From: Caulobacteraceae bacterium
Lineage (GTDB): Bacteria > Pseudomonadota > Alphaproteobacteria > Caulobacterales > Caulobacteraceae
Length of the DNA: 44,052 nt
Direction: 5' to 3'
NCBI GenBank assembly: GCA_019747095.1
Contig: JAIERG010000072.1
Location: forward strand, 1 to 44,052
Numbering within the stretch: position 1 is the stretch's first letter; each line of letters opens with the position of its first letter. A program made the translations under genes and the position numbers. This document shows, one piece after another, positions 34,085-42,072 of the stretch. The notes beneath the pieces are model-generated. The model did not search any database, was not told where the DNA came from, and worked only from the letters and a program-made list of their open reading frames with translations.

Positions 34085-34377
34085 CAGGTCCGGTTGGCGT
34101 TGCGACGCCATTGCGCCACCAGGTCCCAGCTGGAGGCCACCAGGAAAATCAGCGTCACTAGACCCGCAACTCCAACGGCGGCGAGGATCAGATGAAACTT
34201 TACAGGGTCGTCGACGCGCTCGGCAAAGAAGGCATCTCCCGGCCACCCGACCCGCCCGGATTCCGCGATCTTGAAGAAGCCCGCGGCGAGCAAGACCGTC
34301 ATGATGGCGGAGGTCAGAATGCCGGTTGGATCGCCCCACTCCGCCCGCCAGAGCCTTGTGCCTTGCGACGAGATCAC
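34084..34377 (-). CDS. Small two-helix membrane protein between aroA and cmk
   Basis: A 97-residue protein starting at a GTG (34377) that overlaps the aroA stop as GTGA and ending in a TGA that overlaps the cmk start. It has two hydrophobic stretches, [18 protein letters not shown] and [20 protein letters not shown], separated by a hydrophilic loop ([18 protein letters not shown]) and ended by a basic tail. No family recognised. Both overlaps argue that it is translated as part of the operon. It fills otherwise empty sequence between two universal genes. Confidence 0.75.
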   Translation of the reverse strand: MISSQGTRLWRAEWGDPTGILTSAIMTVLLAAGFFKIAESGRVGWPGDAFFAERVDDPVKFHLILAAVGVAGLVTLIFLVASSWDLVAQWRRNANRT

Positions 34378-35687
34378 GTGATTGCTCCCCCCAACGACCG
34401 CATCATCTCGACGAAACCCGGAAAGCTGGTCGCGATCATCTCCGGCTCGTCGACCGTTACGGGTCTTTGCGCTGCCATCCCCAGCACGAGATGGCTCATG
34501 GCGATGCGGTGGTCATGCGCTGTATGCACAGTCGCCCCGCCGGGCACCGAGCTACCCGAGACGATGAAGCCCTCCGGCTCCTCTTCCACTGACACGCCGC
34601 AACCGCGGAGGCCGTCGACCATCAGCCGGATGCGATCGCTCTCCTTGACTCGCATCTCGCCGACGCCGCGCATCACGGTCTGGCCTTTGGCGAAAGCAGC
34701 TGTGGCGGCGAGGATGGGATATTCGTCGATCATCGAGGCAGCCCGGCCCTCTGGCACAACCACCCCGTTAAGGGTCGAATGCCGCGCGGTGATGTCGCCG
34801 ACCTCCTCGCCGCCTGCCACGCGCCGGTTCGAGACCGTCAGATCGGCTCCCATTTCACACCAGGTGTCGAAGAGACCGGTCCGCAGAGAGTTCAGCATCA
34901 CGCCTGCGACCGTGACCTCCGATCCCGGAACGAGCAGGCCGGCTGCCAGCGGAAAGGCAGCCGACGATGGGTCACCGGGTACCGCGACCGATGTCCCCCT
35001 CAGCTGCTGACCGCCCTTGAGCCGGATGACCCAGCCCTCGCCGGCGTCATCGACCTCGACCTCGGCGCCGAAGGCCCGCAGCATGCGCTCCGTGTGGTCG
35101 CGGCTCTTCTCGGGCTCGGTAACGGAGGTCACGCCCTCGGCGTTCAGTCCCGCCAGAAGGATCGCTGACTTCACCTGGGCCGAAGCCACGGTTTGCACAT
35201 GGTCGATGGCCATCAGCCGTCCGCCGGTCAGGGTCGCAGGCAGAAGCCCCTTTGCACCACTCCAGTCAAAGCGCGCGCCCATCCTCTCCAGGTGATCCGT
35301 CACCCGGCCCATTGGCCGCTTCCTCAGTGAGGCGTCACCATCGAATGTCGCCGACAGAGTGTATCCCGCCGCCGCTCCCATCAGCAGGCGCACCCCGGTT
35401 CCGGCATTGCCAAAGTCGATCGTGCCGGGCGGCGACATCAGGCCGCCACGCCCGGTCACTCGCCAGCGCCCTTCGCCGAGCCGTTCGACCCTCGCGCCAA
35501 AGGCCTCGGCCGCCCGCGCGGTAGCCAGAACGTCGTCGCCTTCCAGTAGGCCCTCGACCTCGGTTGTCCCCGTTGCCATGGCACCCAGGATCATCGCCCT
35601 GTGCGACATGGATTTATCCCCGGGTGCCCGTGCTAACCCCTTAAGGGCCGGCGACGGACGCGCGGTGAGATGGGGGGCGTGGCTCAC
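34374..35687 (-). CDS. aroA: 3-phosphoshikimate 1-carboxyvinyltransferase (EPSP synthase)
   Basis: Transfers enolpyruvate from PEP to shikimate-3-phosphate in the shikimate pathway. Key segments are [38 protein letters not shown], the [14 protein letters not shown] loop, [20 protein letters not shown] and [14 protein letters not shown] with the catalytic Asp-Glu. The loop after NAGT reads [11 protein letters not shown], with Ala where class I enzymes have Gly at the glyphosate-contact position, suggesting the class II (CP4-like) type. I chose the GTG at 35687 ([17 protein letters not shown]), which matches where Caulobacter AroA begins. 437 residues. Confidence 0.94.
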   Translation of the reverse strand: MSHAPHLTARPSPALKGLARAPGDKSMSHRAMILGAMATGTTEVEGLLEGDDVLATARAAEAFGARVERLGEGRWRVTGRGGLMSPPGTIDFGNAGTGVRLLMGAAAGYTLSATFDGDASLRKRPMGRVTDHLERMGARFDWSGAKGLLPATLTGGRLMAIDHVQTVASAQVKSAILLAGLNAEGVTSVTEPEKSRDHTERMLRAFGAEVEVDDAGEGWVIRLKGGQQLRGTSVAVPGDPSSAAFPLAAGLLVPGSEVTVAGVMLNSLRTGLFDTWCEMGADLTVSNRRVAGGEEVGDITARHSTLNGVVVPEGRAASMIDEYPILAATAAFAKGQTVMRGVGEMRVKESDRIRLMVDGLRGCGVSVEEEPEGFIVSGSSVPGGATVHTAHDHRIAMSHLVLGMAAQRPVTVDEPEMIATSFPGFVEMMRSLGGAIT

Positions 35688-35821
35688 CCTCTGGGGCTCC
35701 CTTGCGCGATGGAGGATCGGCGGCCTCAAGGCCAAGCCAGATCGGAGTTTTGACAGCGGCCCCTAGGGGTGGCAAGGGACGCCCCCGAATTCTCCCACCC
35801 CATACTTGAAGGCATCGCCCC

Positions 35822-36277
35822 GTGGCTGATCCCAAACTCGGCGCCAAGCAGGTCTGTCCGAACTGCCAGGCCAAGTTCTACGACCTCAACAAACGTCCCG
35901 CTCACTGCCCCAAGTGCGGCACGGAGTTCGACCCTGAGGAGGCCATCAAGCTGCGCAACCGTCGCGGCCGTCCCGGCGGCTATGCTGCGGATGACGCCGA
36001 GGATCAGGTCGCCGACAAGTCGGTGGACGGTGACGAGGAAGAAGAAGAGACCGTCACCCCCGAGATCGACGAGGAAGGCCATGAGCCCATCCTCACCCCA
36101 GATGACGACGACGACACGCCCGTCGATCCGACCGAGGAGCCCGGAATGGGCGAGGCCGGCGACGACGACGATGACGTTCTGGCCGATGACGACGACGATT
36201 CCGTGCCCTTCCTCGAGGACGAGGACGACGACGCCTTCGACGAAGACGTTGTCAAACCGGGTAAGGATGACGACTGA
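35822..36277 (+). CDS. TIGR02300-type (FYDLN) acidic zinc-ribbon-like protein
   Basis: A 151-residue alphaproteobacterial protein. The N-terminal region GAKQVCPNCQAKFYDLNKRP continues AHCPKCGTEFDPEEA. It contains the signature FYDLN and two CxxC pairs that probably bind zinc. The C-terminal half is an extreme Asp/Glu-rich low-complexity tail (for example DEEEEETVTPEIDEE). The start is GTG at 35822 (MADPKLGAKQ). Divergent from aroA, followed by a hairpin and the tRNA gene. Function not known. Confidence 0.9.
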   Translation: MADPKLGAKQVCPNCQAKFYDLNKRPAHCPKCGTEFDPEEAIKLRNRRGRPGGYAADDAEDQVADKSVDGDEEEEETVTPEIDEEGHEPILTPDDDDDTPVDPTEEPGMGEAGDDDDDVLADDDDDSVPFLEDEDDDAFDEDVVKPGKDDD

Positions 36278-36289
36278 TCGTGTCGTAAT

Positions 36290-36314
36290 CGGAGCGGGTT
36301 TCACGCCCGCTCCG
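36290..36314 (+). terminator. Hairpin after the TIGR02300 gene, possible terminator
   Basis: CGGAGCGGG, 7-base loop TTTCACG, CCCGCTCCG: a perfect 9-bp stem 12 bases after the stop. No T run follows directly, so a weak or factor-dependent terminator. Confidence 0.45.
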
Positions 36315-36355
36315 ACGGCCTTCGCGGGGGTCGAAAATAAATCCTGCGGGCGGGC

Positions 36356-36384
36356 TTGATCGGCAAAATCGCCTGACATAGGTT
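36356..36384 (+). promoter_or_regulatory. Probable promoter of tRNA-Ala
   Basis: TTGATC (36356-36361), 17 bases, TAGGTT (36379-36384), upstream of the tRNA gene. Between them and the tRNA a leader hairpin GGGCGG-TTTT-CCGCCC is visible. Confidence 0.45.
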
Positions 36385-36437
36385 CCGCCGCCTCGCCGGG
36401 GGGCGGTTTTCCGCCCGGCGATGCGACCGAAAGGTTC

Positions 36438-36513
36438 GGGGCTATAGCTCAGTTGGTAGAGCGCTTGAATGGCATTCAAGAGGTCAGCGGTTCGACTCCG
36501 CTTAGCTCCACCA
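36438..36513 (+). tRNA. tRNA-Ala (anticodon GGC)
   Basis: A complete 76-nt cloverleaf. The acceptor stem GGGGCTA pairs with TAGCTCC, with one G-T pair. The D arm is GCTCAGTTGGTAGAGC, and the anticodon stem CTTGA/TCAAG carries loop ATGGCAT with GGC. The T arm holds GGTTCGACTCC, and the discriminator A is followed by an encoded CCA. GGC reads GCC and GCT alanine codons. No integrase or other sign of an island is next to it. Confidence 0.96.
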
Positions 36514-36590
36514 TTTCCCTTCAGGACAAGTCTTGGTGGTCTTGGGAAATGAGACGTGTTCGGCGGTGTCATCCCCGGACCAGACAACAG

Positions 36591-36621
36591 AAAACCCCGG
36601 CGGTGTTCCGACCGGGGTTTT
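36591..36621. terminator. Bidirectional terminator between tRNA-Ala and the DUF6481 gene
   Basis: AAAACCCCGG, 11-base loop, CCGGGGTTTT: a perfect 10-bp stem whose A and T runs give a T tail on both strands. It serves the tRNA on the plus strand and the DUF6481 gene (stop 17 bases away) on the minus strand. Confidence 0.8.
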
Positions 36622-36637
36622 GTCTTGACCTAGAAGC

Positions 36638-37003
36638 TCAGCGTTTCTGACGGGCCTTGCGGGCGGCATAGCGCGCGTCGCGGGCAGCCTTCTGCTCTTC
36701 CTTGGTCAACTGCTTGCGGTCCTTGCGGGCGGCACGGCGTTCAGCGTCAATCGCTTCCTGGGCCAACCGCTCGGCCTCAAGACGCTCGGCCTCCTTCTGG
36801 GCCTTCTGACGGCGGATCTCGGCCTTTTCGGCTTCAAGGCGACGCCTTGCCTCTTCCTTTTCGGCGGCACGCTTTTCCTGAAGCCTGTCGAACTCGGGAT
36901 CCGGGGCGGCCGGCTTGGGCTTGAACTTGGCCAGCAGCGCCTTCTTGGCCTCCTGCTGGGCGGTCAGTCTGTCGGTGAAGCCGGTCTGTTTCAGGTCTCT
37001 CAT
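36638..37003 (-). CDS. DUF6481-type highly charged coiled-coil protein
   Basis: A 121-residue, very Lys/Arg/Glu/Ala-rich protein. It begins with the conserved-looking MRDLKQTGFTDRLTAQQEAK, then KALLAKFKPKPAAPDPEF, followed by a long helix of charged repeats (RRLEAEKAEIRRQKAQKEAE) and a basic tail. It matches my memory of the alphaproteobacterial DUF6481 family, sometimes near cold-shock genes; none is here. No membrane segment or Cys. Role unknown; a nucleic-acid or ribosome-binding role would be a guess. Confidence 0.8.
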   Translation of the reverse strand: MRDLKQTGFTDRLTAQQEAKKALLAKFKPKPAAPDPEFDRLQEKRAAEKEEARRRLEAEKAEIRRQKAQKEAERLEAERLAQEAIDAERRAARKDRKQLTKEEQKAARDARYAARKARQKR

Positions 37004-37200
37004 GCGGGAGATCGGTGGTCCTTGTTCGGTGTCGGGATGGTTCTCGCAGCGTCCGGTCGAAAGGTCAGGGACACGCAGGCGTTCGCAAAGCGCAAACGCT
37101 AGTCGAAATCAAGCCGCGCGACCCGTGATGTCTGGATCGCGAGGCTTTTCTTTCCGATATGCGACGACCGGGACCGTTGTCCAGTGATCAAGCAGAGAGA

Positions 37201-37383
37201 TCAGTCAGGCATTTCGGCCTGACCGACGGCAGTGTCGGCGGCACCACCGACGGCTGCGCCGACCGGACCGGCCATAATGGCACCGGCGACCGCTCCCGTA
37301 GCCGCGCGCTGTTCGATGGTCCGGCCACCGGCCGCTATGGCGGTGGCCGCCTGGATCGTTGCTGGAACGAGCATTCGACGCAT
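37201..37383 (-). CDS. Glycine-zipper miniprotein (hypothetical)
   Basis: A 60-residue ORF: basic MRRMLVPATIQAATAIAAGG, then a central AVAGAIMAGPVGAAVGGAAD with glycine-zipper spacing (GxxxG-like), and an acidic end. GGAGA lies 6 bases before the ATG at 37383. It resembles short glycine-zipper or signal-bearing proteins common in alphaproteobacteria. It occupies the middle of a 500-bp region otherwise without genes. The 197 bp between it and the DUF6481 start show nothing recognisable. Confidence 0.55.
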   Translation of the reverse strand: MRRMLVPATIQAATAIAAGGRTIEQRAATGAVAGAIMAGPVGAAVGGAADTAVGQAEMPD

Positions 37384-37507
37384 GACGGTCTCCGACGAGG
37401 GATCTCAAAGTCCTCAAAAGCGTATTTGTTCGACTGGAGTTCCGTGACCAGAGGTATTGTCCGGGTCGGGCACCCAACCGCAGTCGAACGCGTTCGCTGC
37501 CCGTCCT

Positions 37508-37717
37508 TCAATCGGTCAGATAGAACAGGCCTTCCACTGTCGTGTCGAGCGCGCGGGCCAACGCCAGCGCCAGGAGGGTCGAGGGCACGAACACGCCGTT
37601 CTCCACGGTATTGATCGTTTTTCTGGACACACCCGCCCGATCGGCCAGCTCGGCCTGGGTCAGGCCGGCGGCGGTGCGCACTTCCTTGAGCCGGGACCCG
37701 AGCCGGGGGTCACCCAT
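37508..37717 (-). CDS. Small XRE-family HTH regulator
   Basis: A 69-residue Cro/CI-type repressor that is almost only a helix-turn-helix: RLKEVRTAAGLTQAELADRA, then GVSRKTINTVENGVFVPS. The end LALALARALDTTVEGLFYL is typical of the small YozG-like regulators. The ATG at 37717 overlaps the end of the upstream membrane protein gene by 8 bases (ATGGGTGA), so it is translationally coupled. Proposed to bind the tandem 18-bp repeats at 38404-38439 in front of the operon. Confidence 0.92.
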   Translation of the reverse strand: MGDPRLGSRLKEVRTAAGLTQAELADRAGVSRKTINTVENGVFVPSTLLALALARALDTTVEGLFYLTD

Positions 37718-38387
37718 CGCGTCCGGCCTCGCGATCCAGCCAGGCGAACCGCAGCGCCGCCGTGGCCCCGGCCGCGGCCAGGGCGAACGGGATCGCCATG
37801 ACCCCGAGCTCGGGTCGCCACAGGCCGAGGCCAAGCGCGACGGTGGCCCCGACCATCACCACGACGAAGGCCCACACCACCGCACGCGCTCTCAGGGCCT
37901 GGGTCAGCTCGTCCTCCAGATACTTGCGGTACCTGCGGCTGTTGACGTCCCAACCCATCGCCACCGCAGCCGCGACCCACGCATAGAGAACAGGCACGCC
38001 GGCGCGCAGATAATCGAACATCTCCCCCTCGCCCCGTAGGATCGACAGCATCGCGCGGGTCCCTTCAAACAGGAAGACCACCGTCACGATGGGCAGGATC
38101 CACAGCAGCAAGGACCTTTGTGCCTGCATCCGCTCGCTTTTGGCCCCGGGGCCCCGCCGACTGTCCGCCTCGCCAGGGCGTTGCATCCAGGCGATCAGCG
38201 CCCCGAGGCCGAACAGCCCGAACCCCATTCCGGCGATGACCCCCGCCGTGGTGTCATCCACCCACATGCCGCTCACGGCTAACCCGGCCCCGGCAAGCCC
38301 CATCGCCAGCCCCAGAAGGCACAGCCCCACCGCCCAGCGTTGCTTACGCTGGCGGGCGCGTGCCTCATTGCGATCCAGATCGTCCAT
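37710..38387 (-). CDS. Multi-pass membrane protein paired with an XRE regulator
   Basis: A 225-residue protein with about six hydrophobic segments in three pairs (WAVGLCLLGLAMGLAGAGLA near residue 20) and a cytosolic charged region MGWDVNSRRYRKYLEDELTQ that is similar in other HTH-linked membrane proteins. No known transporter motif. The start is the ATG at 38387 with GGAGAT 7 bases upstream. It overlaps the downstream XRE gene by 8 bases. Membrane protein plus small XRE repressor is a recurrent bacterial pair whose purpose is unclear. Confidence 0.85.
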   Translation of the reverse strand: MDDLDRNEARARQRKQRWAVGLCLLGLAMGLAGAGLAVSGMWVDDTTAGVIAGMGFGLFGLGALIAWMQRPGEADSRRGPGAKSERMQAQRSLLLWILPIVTVVFLFEGTRAMLSILRGEGEMFDYLRAGVPVLYAWVAAAVAMGWDVNSRRYRKYLEDELTQALRARAVVWAFVVVMVGATVALGLGLWRPELGVMAIPFALAAAGATAALRFAWLDREAGRDG

Positions 38388-38403
38388 GGCCGATATCTCC
38401 ACA

Positions 38404-38439
38404 TGTCACCCTAGGGTTACATATCACCTATGGGTTACA
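38404..38439. promoter_or_regulatory. Tandem 18-bp operator-like repeats before the membrane protein/XRE operon
   Basis: Two abutting 18-mers, TGTCACCCTAGGGTTACA (38404-38421) and TATCACCTATGGGTTACA (38422-38439), match at 14 of 18 positions. The first is a near-perfect palindrome (8 of 9 pairs) centred on CTAG; the second has ACC-TATG-GGT at its core. They begin 17 bases before the ATG at 38387. The arrangement fits a repressor covering the promoter and ribosome site. Confidence 0.6.
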
Positions 38440-38514
38440 TGGCGTCAAGCAGGGCATTGGCTTTTCCGATCCGCCCGATAGGGTGAGGGCTCGTCCCCGA
38501 GGGTTTCTGTTCTG

Positions 38515-41181
38515 ATGTCGTCCGTCTTTGTCCGCCTGGCAGCGACCAGCCTCGTCGCGCTCGCTGCCTTGTCCGCGCCGCTGTCTGCTCCAATGGCGGC
38601 CCCCGCCCAGACGGCGTCCCAGCCCCTGATCCCGGGCGCGTCGTTCGATCCGGCGGTCCCGACCTTGCGCTCGGTTCTCGGCTATGACCCCGGCGACTTC
38701 GTCACCCGCCCGGCCGACGTCCGCCGCTATTTCGACGCGCTGGCCGCCCACGCTCCGGACCGGGTCGTCATGGGCGAGTATGGCCGCACGCATGAGGGTC
38801 GCCCCCTGTGGTGGGCCGCCATCGGTACGCCCGCCAACATCGCCCGGATGGACCAGATCCAGGCCAACTCTCGCGCCCTGACCGACCCCCGGGTGACCAG
38901 CGCGACCCAGGCTGACGCCATCATCGCCGACCAGCCAGCCGTGGTCTGGATGGCCTATTCCGTCCATGGCGACGAGATCAGCCCGGCCGATGCGGCCATG
39001 GCTGCGGCCCATCACCTGCTCGCCTCGCGCGATCCGGCGGTGCAGGACTGGCTGTCCAAGACGCTCGTCATCATGGTCCCGACACAGAACCCGGACGGCC
39101 GTGACCGCTTCACCGACAGCTTCTACGCCGGCTTCGGCACCCGCCCGAACCCCGATCCCCTTTCAGCCGAGCGCGATCAGCCCTGGCCCGGCGGGCGGTT
39201 CAACCATGCCCTCTTCGACCTGAACCGGGACTGGTTCATCCAGACCCAGCCGGAAACGCAGGGCCATGCGCCGCTCGTTCTCGCCTGGAGGCCGCAGGTG
39301 CTGGTGGACAGCCACGAGATGGGCACCGACCAGACCTTCTTCTTCCCGCCCGAGGCCGAGCCGCTCAATCCGCTCCTGACCCGGAACACGCTGGAGAGCC
39401 GCGAGCTGATCGGCAGGAACACCGCCCGCCGCTTCGACGAACAGGGCATCGCCTACTTCAACCGCCAGACCTACGACGCCTTCTATCCGGGCTATGGCGA
39501 CGGCTGGCCGGCCTATCTCGGCGCGGTCTCCATGACCTATGAGCAGGGCTCGGCCCGGGGTCTGGCCGCCCGGCGGTCGTCCGGCGAGGTGATCACCTAC
39601 CGCGAGACGGTCCGGAACCATCTGATCGCCACCCTCTCGACCATCGAGGCCGCCGCTGCCAATCGCGAGCGCCTGCTGAGAAACGCCTATGCCTTCGGGC
39701 AGGACGGCGTGTCGGGCGGGCGCGGGGCCTTTGTGCTCGCGCCCAACCCCGCCGATCCGACGTCGGTCGACAAACTGGCTGGCCTTCTGACACGCTCGGG
39801 CGTCGAGGTCGGCCGGGCCGACGCGGCCTTCACCGCCTGCGGTCAGAGCTGGCCCGCCGGGTCCTACATCGTACCCCTGGCCCAGCCCCAGCGCCGCATG
39901 GCCGAGGTGCTTCTGAACCAGAACGTGCCATTGGATCCCGACTTCCTGGCCGAACAGGAGCGCCGCCGCGCACGCGGCCTCGGCGACCAGATTTATGACG
40001 TGACTGCCTGGTCCATGCCGGTGATGTTCAACGTCCCCTTCGTCCGTTGCGGCACGGTTCCTTCGGTCTCCACGACCCCGGCCGGTCCAGCGCTGGTTCG
40101 CGCGGGCTCGGTTGCTGAGGCTGGCGCGGCCTATGGCTATCTGGTCCAGCCCGGCGTGGCGGGGCTCAAGCTCATGGCCGCAGCGCTGCAGGACGGCGTG
40201 GTCATCCGGTCCATCGAACGGTCCTTCGAGAAGGACGGCCGCCGCTGGCCGTCCGGTACCCTGCTGATCACACGCGCAGGCAACCCCGCCAACCTGACCG
40301 AGAGACTTCAGACGCTGGCGGCCCAGACCGGTGCCCGCGTCACCGGCATCGCCGACAGCTGGGTTTCCGACGGTCCCAGCTTCGGCTCGGACGGTGCCGT
40401 TCTGGTGCGCGCGCCCAACATCGCGCTCGCGTGGGATGAGCCGACCAGCCCGACCGCCGCCGGCGCCGCCCGCTACATCCTCGAACGCGAGTTCGGCCTG
40501 CCAGTCACCGTCGTGCGCGCCGCAAACCTGTCGTCCGCCGACCTCAGCCATTTCCAGGTCCTGATCCTGCCGGAGGGCGGCAGCTATGAGAGCACGCTCG
40601 GCGCGGGCGGCGTCGCCAACCTGCGTGGCTGGGTCCAGCGCGGAGGCACCCTGATCACGCTCGGCCGCGCCAGCCGTCTGATGGCCGACGAGGACGCCAA
40701 CCTGCTCGCCTCGCGCCGTCAGGATCCATCGTCCGAGGCTGAGGACGCCGCAGCCGAGATCATCGCTGACGAGGCCCACTACGAAAGCCTGATTGGCGTA
40801 GCAGAACCGGGTCCGGCCAGTGTCGCGGGCGCCCTCGCACTTGCTCAGGTCGACACCGAGCATTGGCTCGCCGCAGGCATCGCTCCCACCGTCAATGTGC
40901 TTGTTCAGGGCGCAGACATTTACGCCCCGCTTGGTCAGGGCGAGGGGGTCAACGTCGTAAGGTTCGCGAGTGCGAACGACCTGGTCGTCTCCGGGCAGAT
41001 GTGGGCCGAGAACCGCGCCCGCCTGGCCTTCAAGCCGGCGGTGATGGTCAACAGCCTGGGTCGTGGCCAGCTGATCGCCTTCACCCAGGACCCGACTGTG
41101 CGCGGCTATCTGGAGGGCCTCAAGCCCCTCCTGATCAACGCCGTCCTGCTGGGCCCCGCCCGCAGCTCGCCGAGTTGGTAG
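38515..41181 (+). CDS. Exported M14-family zinc metallopeptidase
   Basis: An 888-residue protein with signal peptide (ends MAAPAQ near residue 28). The M14 carboxypeptidase-like domain spans about residues 50-350: YGRTHEGRPLWWAAIGTP, the zinc pair in YSVHGDEISPADAAMA (HxxE), MVPTQNPDGRDRF, and a later VDSHEMGTDQTF with a candidate third His ligand. The remaining 500 residues include a region like a class I glutamine-amidotransferase fold (FQVLILPEGGSYESTLGAGG). It probably processes peptides in the periplasm; substrate unknown. A large antisense ORF (39163-40863) is a shadow. Confidence 0.88.
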   Translation: MSSVFVRLAATSLVALAALSAPLSAPMAAPAQTASQPLIPGASFDPAVPTLRSVLGYDPGDFVTRPADVRRYFDALAAHAPDRVVMGEYGRTHEGRPLWWAAIGTPANIARMDQIQANSRALTDPRVTSATQADAIIADQPAVVWMAYSVHGDEISPADAAMAAAHHLLASRDPAVQDWLSKTLVIMVPTQNPDGRDRFTDSFYAGFGTRPNPDPLSAERDQPWPGGRFNHALFDLNRDWFIQTQPETQGHAPLVLAWRPQVLVDSHEMGTDQTFFFPPEAEPLNPLLTRNTLESRELIGRNTARRFDEQGIAYFNRQTYDAFYPGYGDGWPAYLGAVSMTYEQGSARGLAARRSSGEVITYRETVRNHLIATLSTIEAAAANRERLLRNAYAFGQDGVSGGRGAFVLAPNPADPTSVDKLAGLLTRSGVEVGRADAAFTACGQSWPAGSYIVPLAQPQRRMAEVLLNQNVPLDPDFLAEQERRRARGLGDQIYDVTAWSMPVMFNVPFVRCGTVPSVSTTPAGPALVRAGSVAEAGAAYGYLVQPGVAGLKLMAAALQDGVVIRSIERSFEKDGRRWPSGTLLITRAGNPANLTERLQTLAAQTGARVTGIADSWVSDGPSFGSDGAVLVRAPNIALAWDEPTSPTAAGAARYILEREFGLPVTVVRAANLSSADLSHFQVLILPEGGSYESTLGAGGVANLRGWVQRGGTLITLGRASRLMADEDANLLASRRQDPSSEAEDAAAEIIADEAHYESLIGVAEPGPASVAGALALAQVDTEHWLAAGIAPTVNVLVQGADIYAPLGQGEGVNVVRFASANDLVVSGQMWAENRARLAFKPAVMVNSLGRGQLIAFTQDPTVRGYLEGLKPLLINAVLLGPARSSPSW

Positions 41182-41190
41182 ATCACCCCT

Positions 41191-41979
41191 TCATCGGGTC
41201 ATCAGCGAGTTGAGCGCACCGTAATCGAATGCGGCCTCGATTTGGGGGGTGGAGAGGCCGTCGGCGAGGAAGGCGCGGGTCAAGCGGTCAGCCGCCCCAT
41301 AGGCGGCGGCGGCCATGTTGGATCCGGCACTGAGGCGGCGCACGCCCCAGTCCCTCAGCTTCGCCGCGTCCGGCAGGGCGGCGCGCGCCAACAGGTTCAG
41401 CGGCAGGCCCAGGTCGACCAGCGCTCGCACTGTCGCCTCCTCTGTCACGCCAGGCATGAACAGGCCGTCGGCCCCCGCCGCGCGATACAGCGCCACCCGC
41501 CGCGCGGCCTCGTGCATCCGGGTCTCGGCCGGGCCGATCCCCCTCAGCCACAGGTCGCAGCGGGCGTTGACAAAAAGGTCGGGGCCGAGGGCGGCCTTGA
41601 GGGCGGCGATCTTGTCGGCCAGGACCTCGGCCGGGCCCGCGCCGTCCTCCAGATTGATGCCCACCACGCCGGTGTCGGCGACGCGGCGCACGAAGGCTGT
41701 GACCTCGGCCGGGTCGTCGGAGAAGCCGCCCTCGACGTCGGCGCTGACCGGGGCGTCACCCGCCGCCCGCACGATCCGCTCCAGCGCCGCCAGCAGGTCA
41801 TGTTCGGGCGGGCGGGCGCCGTCGGGCCAGCCGAGCGCCCAGGCCACGCCCGCGCTGGTGGTGGCCACGGCCTTGGCCCCGGCCGCGACCGACAGGGCCG
41901 TCGAGGCCGCGTCCCAGGCGTTGGGCAGGATCAGAAGGCCGTCCTGGTGCAGGCGGCGGAAGGTCTGGGCGGCGGTCAT
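41191..41979 (-). CDS. Isocitrate lyase/PEP mutase family protein
   Basis: A 262-residue TIM-barrel enzyme of the ICL/PEPM superfamily. Family features are ILPNAWDAASTALSVAAG, the metal-ligand region VSADVEGGFSDDPAEV, GINLEDG and FVNARCDLW. It acts on C-C or C-P bonds of alpha-oxycarboxylates; homologues include oxaloacetate decarboxylase-like and methylisocitrate lyase-like proteins. The typical lyase KKCGH motif is absent, so true isocitrate lyase is excluded. The ATG at 41979 has GGAG 8 bases upstream and is preferred to the ATG at 41985. Ends 9 bases from the convergent peptidase. Confidence 0.88.
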   Translation of the reverse strand: MTAAQTFRRLHQDGLLILPNAWDAASTALSVAAGAKAVATTSAGVAWALGWPDGARPPEHDLLAALERIVRAAGDAPVSADVEGGFSDDPAEVTAFVRRVADTGVVGINLEDGAGPAEVLADKIAALKAALGPDLFVNARCDLWLRGIGPAETRMHEAARRVALYRAAGADGLFMPGVTEEATVRALVDLGLPLNLLARAALPDAAKLRDWGVRRLSAGSNMAAAAYGAADRLTRAFLADGLSTPQIEAAFDYGALNSLMTR

Positions 41980-42072
41980 GGGCATGTCTCCGTGTCGGTG
42001 GCCACCCTGCTCGGCCCGACCGCCGGCGTCTCGCGGGAAACGGACATCGACCGAGGAGGCGGCGGTTGACCC

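Noticed and set aside
36438-36513. tRNA-Ala as an integration site of a genomic island
   Set aside because: No integrase, no direct repeat of the tRNA 3' end and no compositional shift beside it in this window.
39163-40863. 566-residue minus-strand ORF antisense to the M14 peptidase
   Set aside because: No recognisable domain and the sense frame carries signal peptide and zinc motifs; a shadow ORF.
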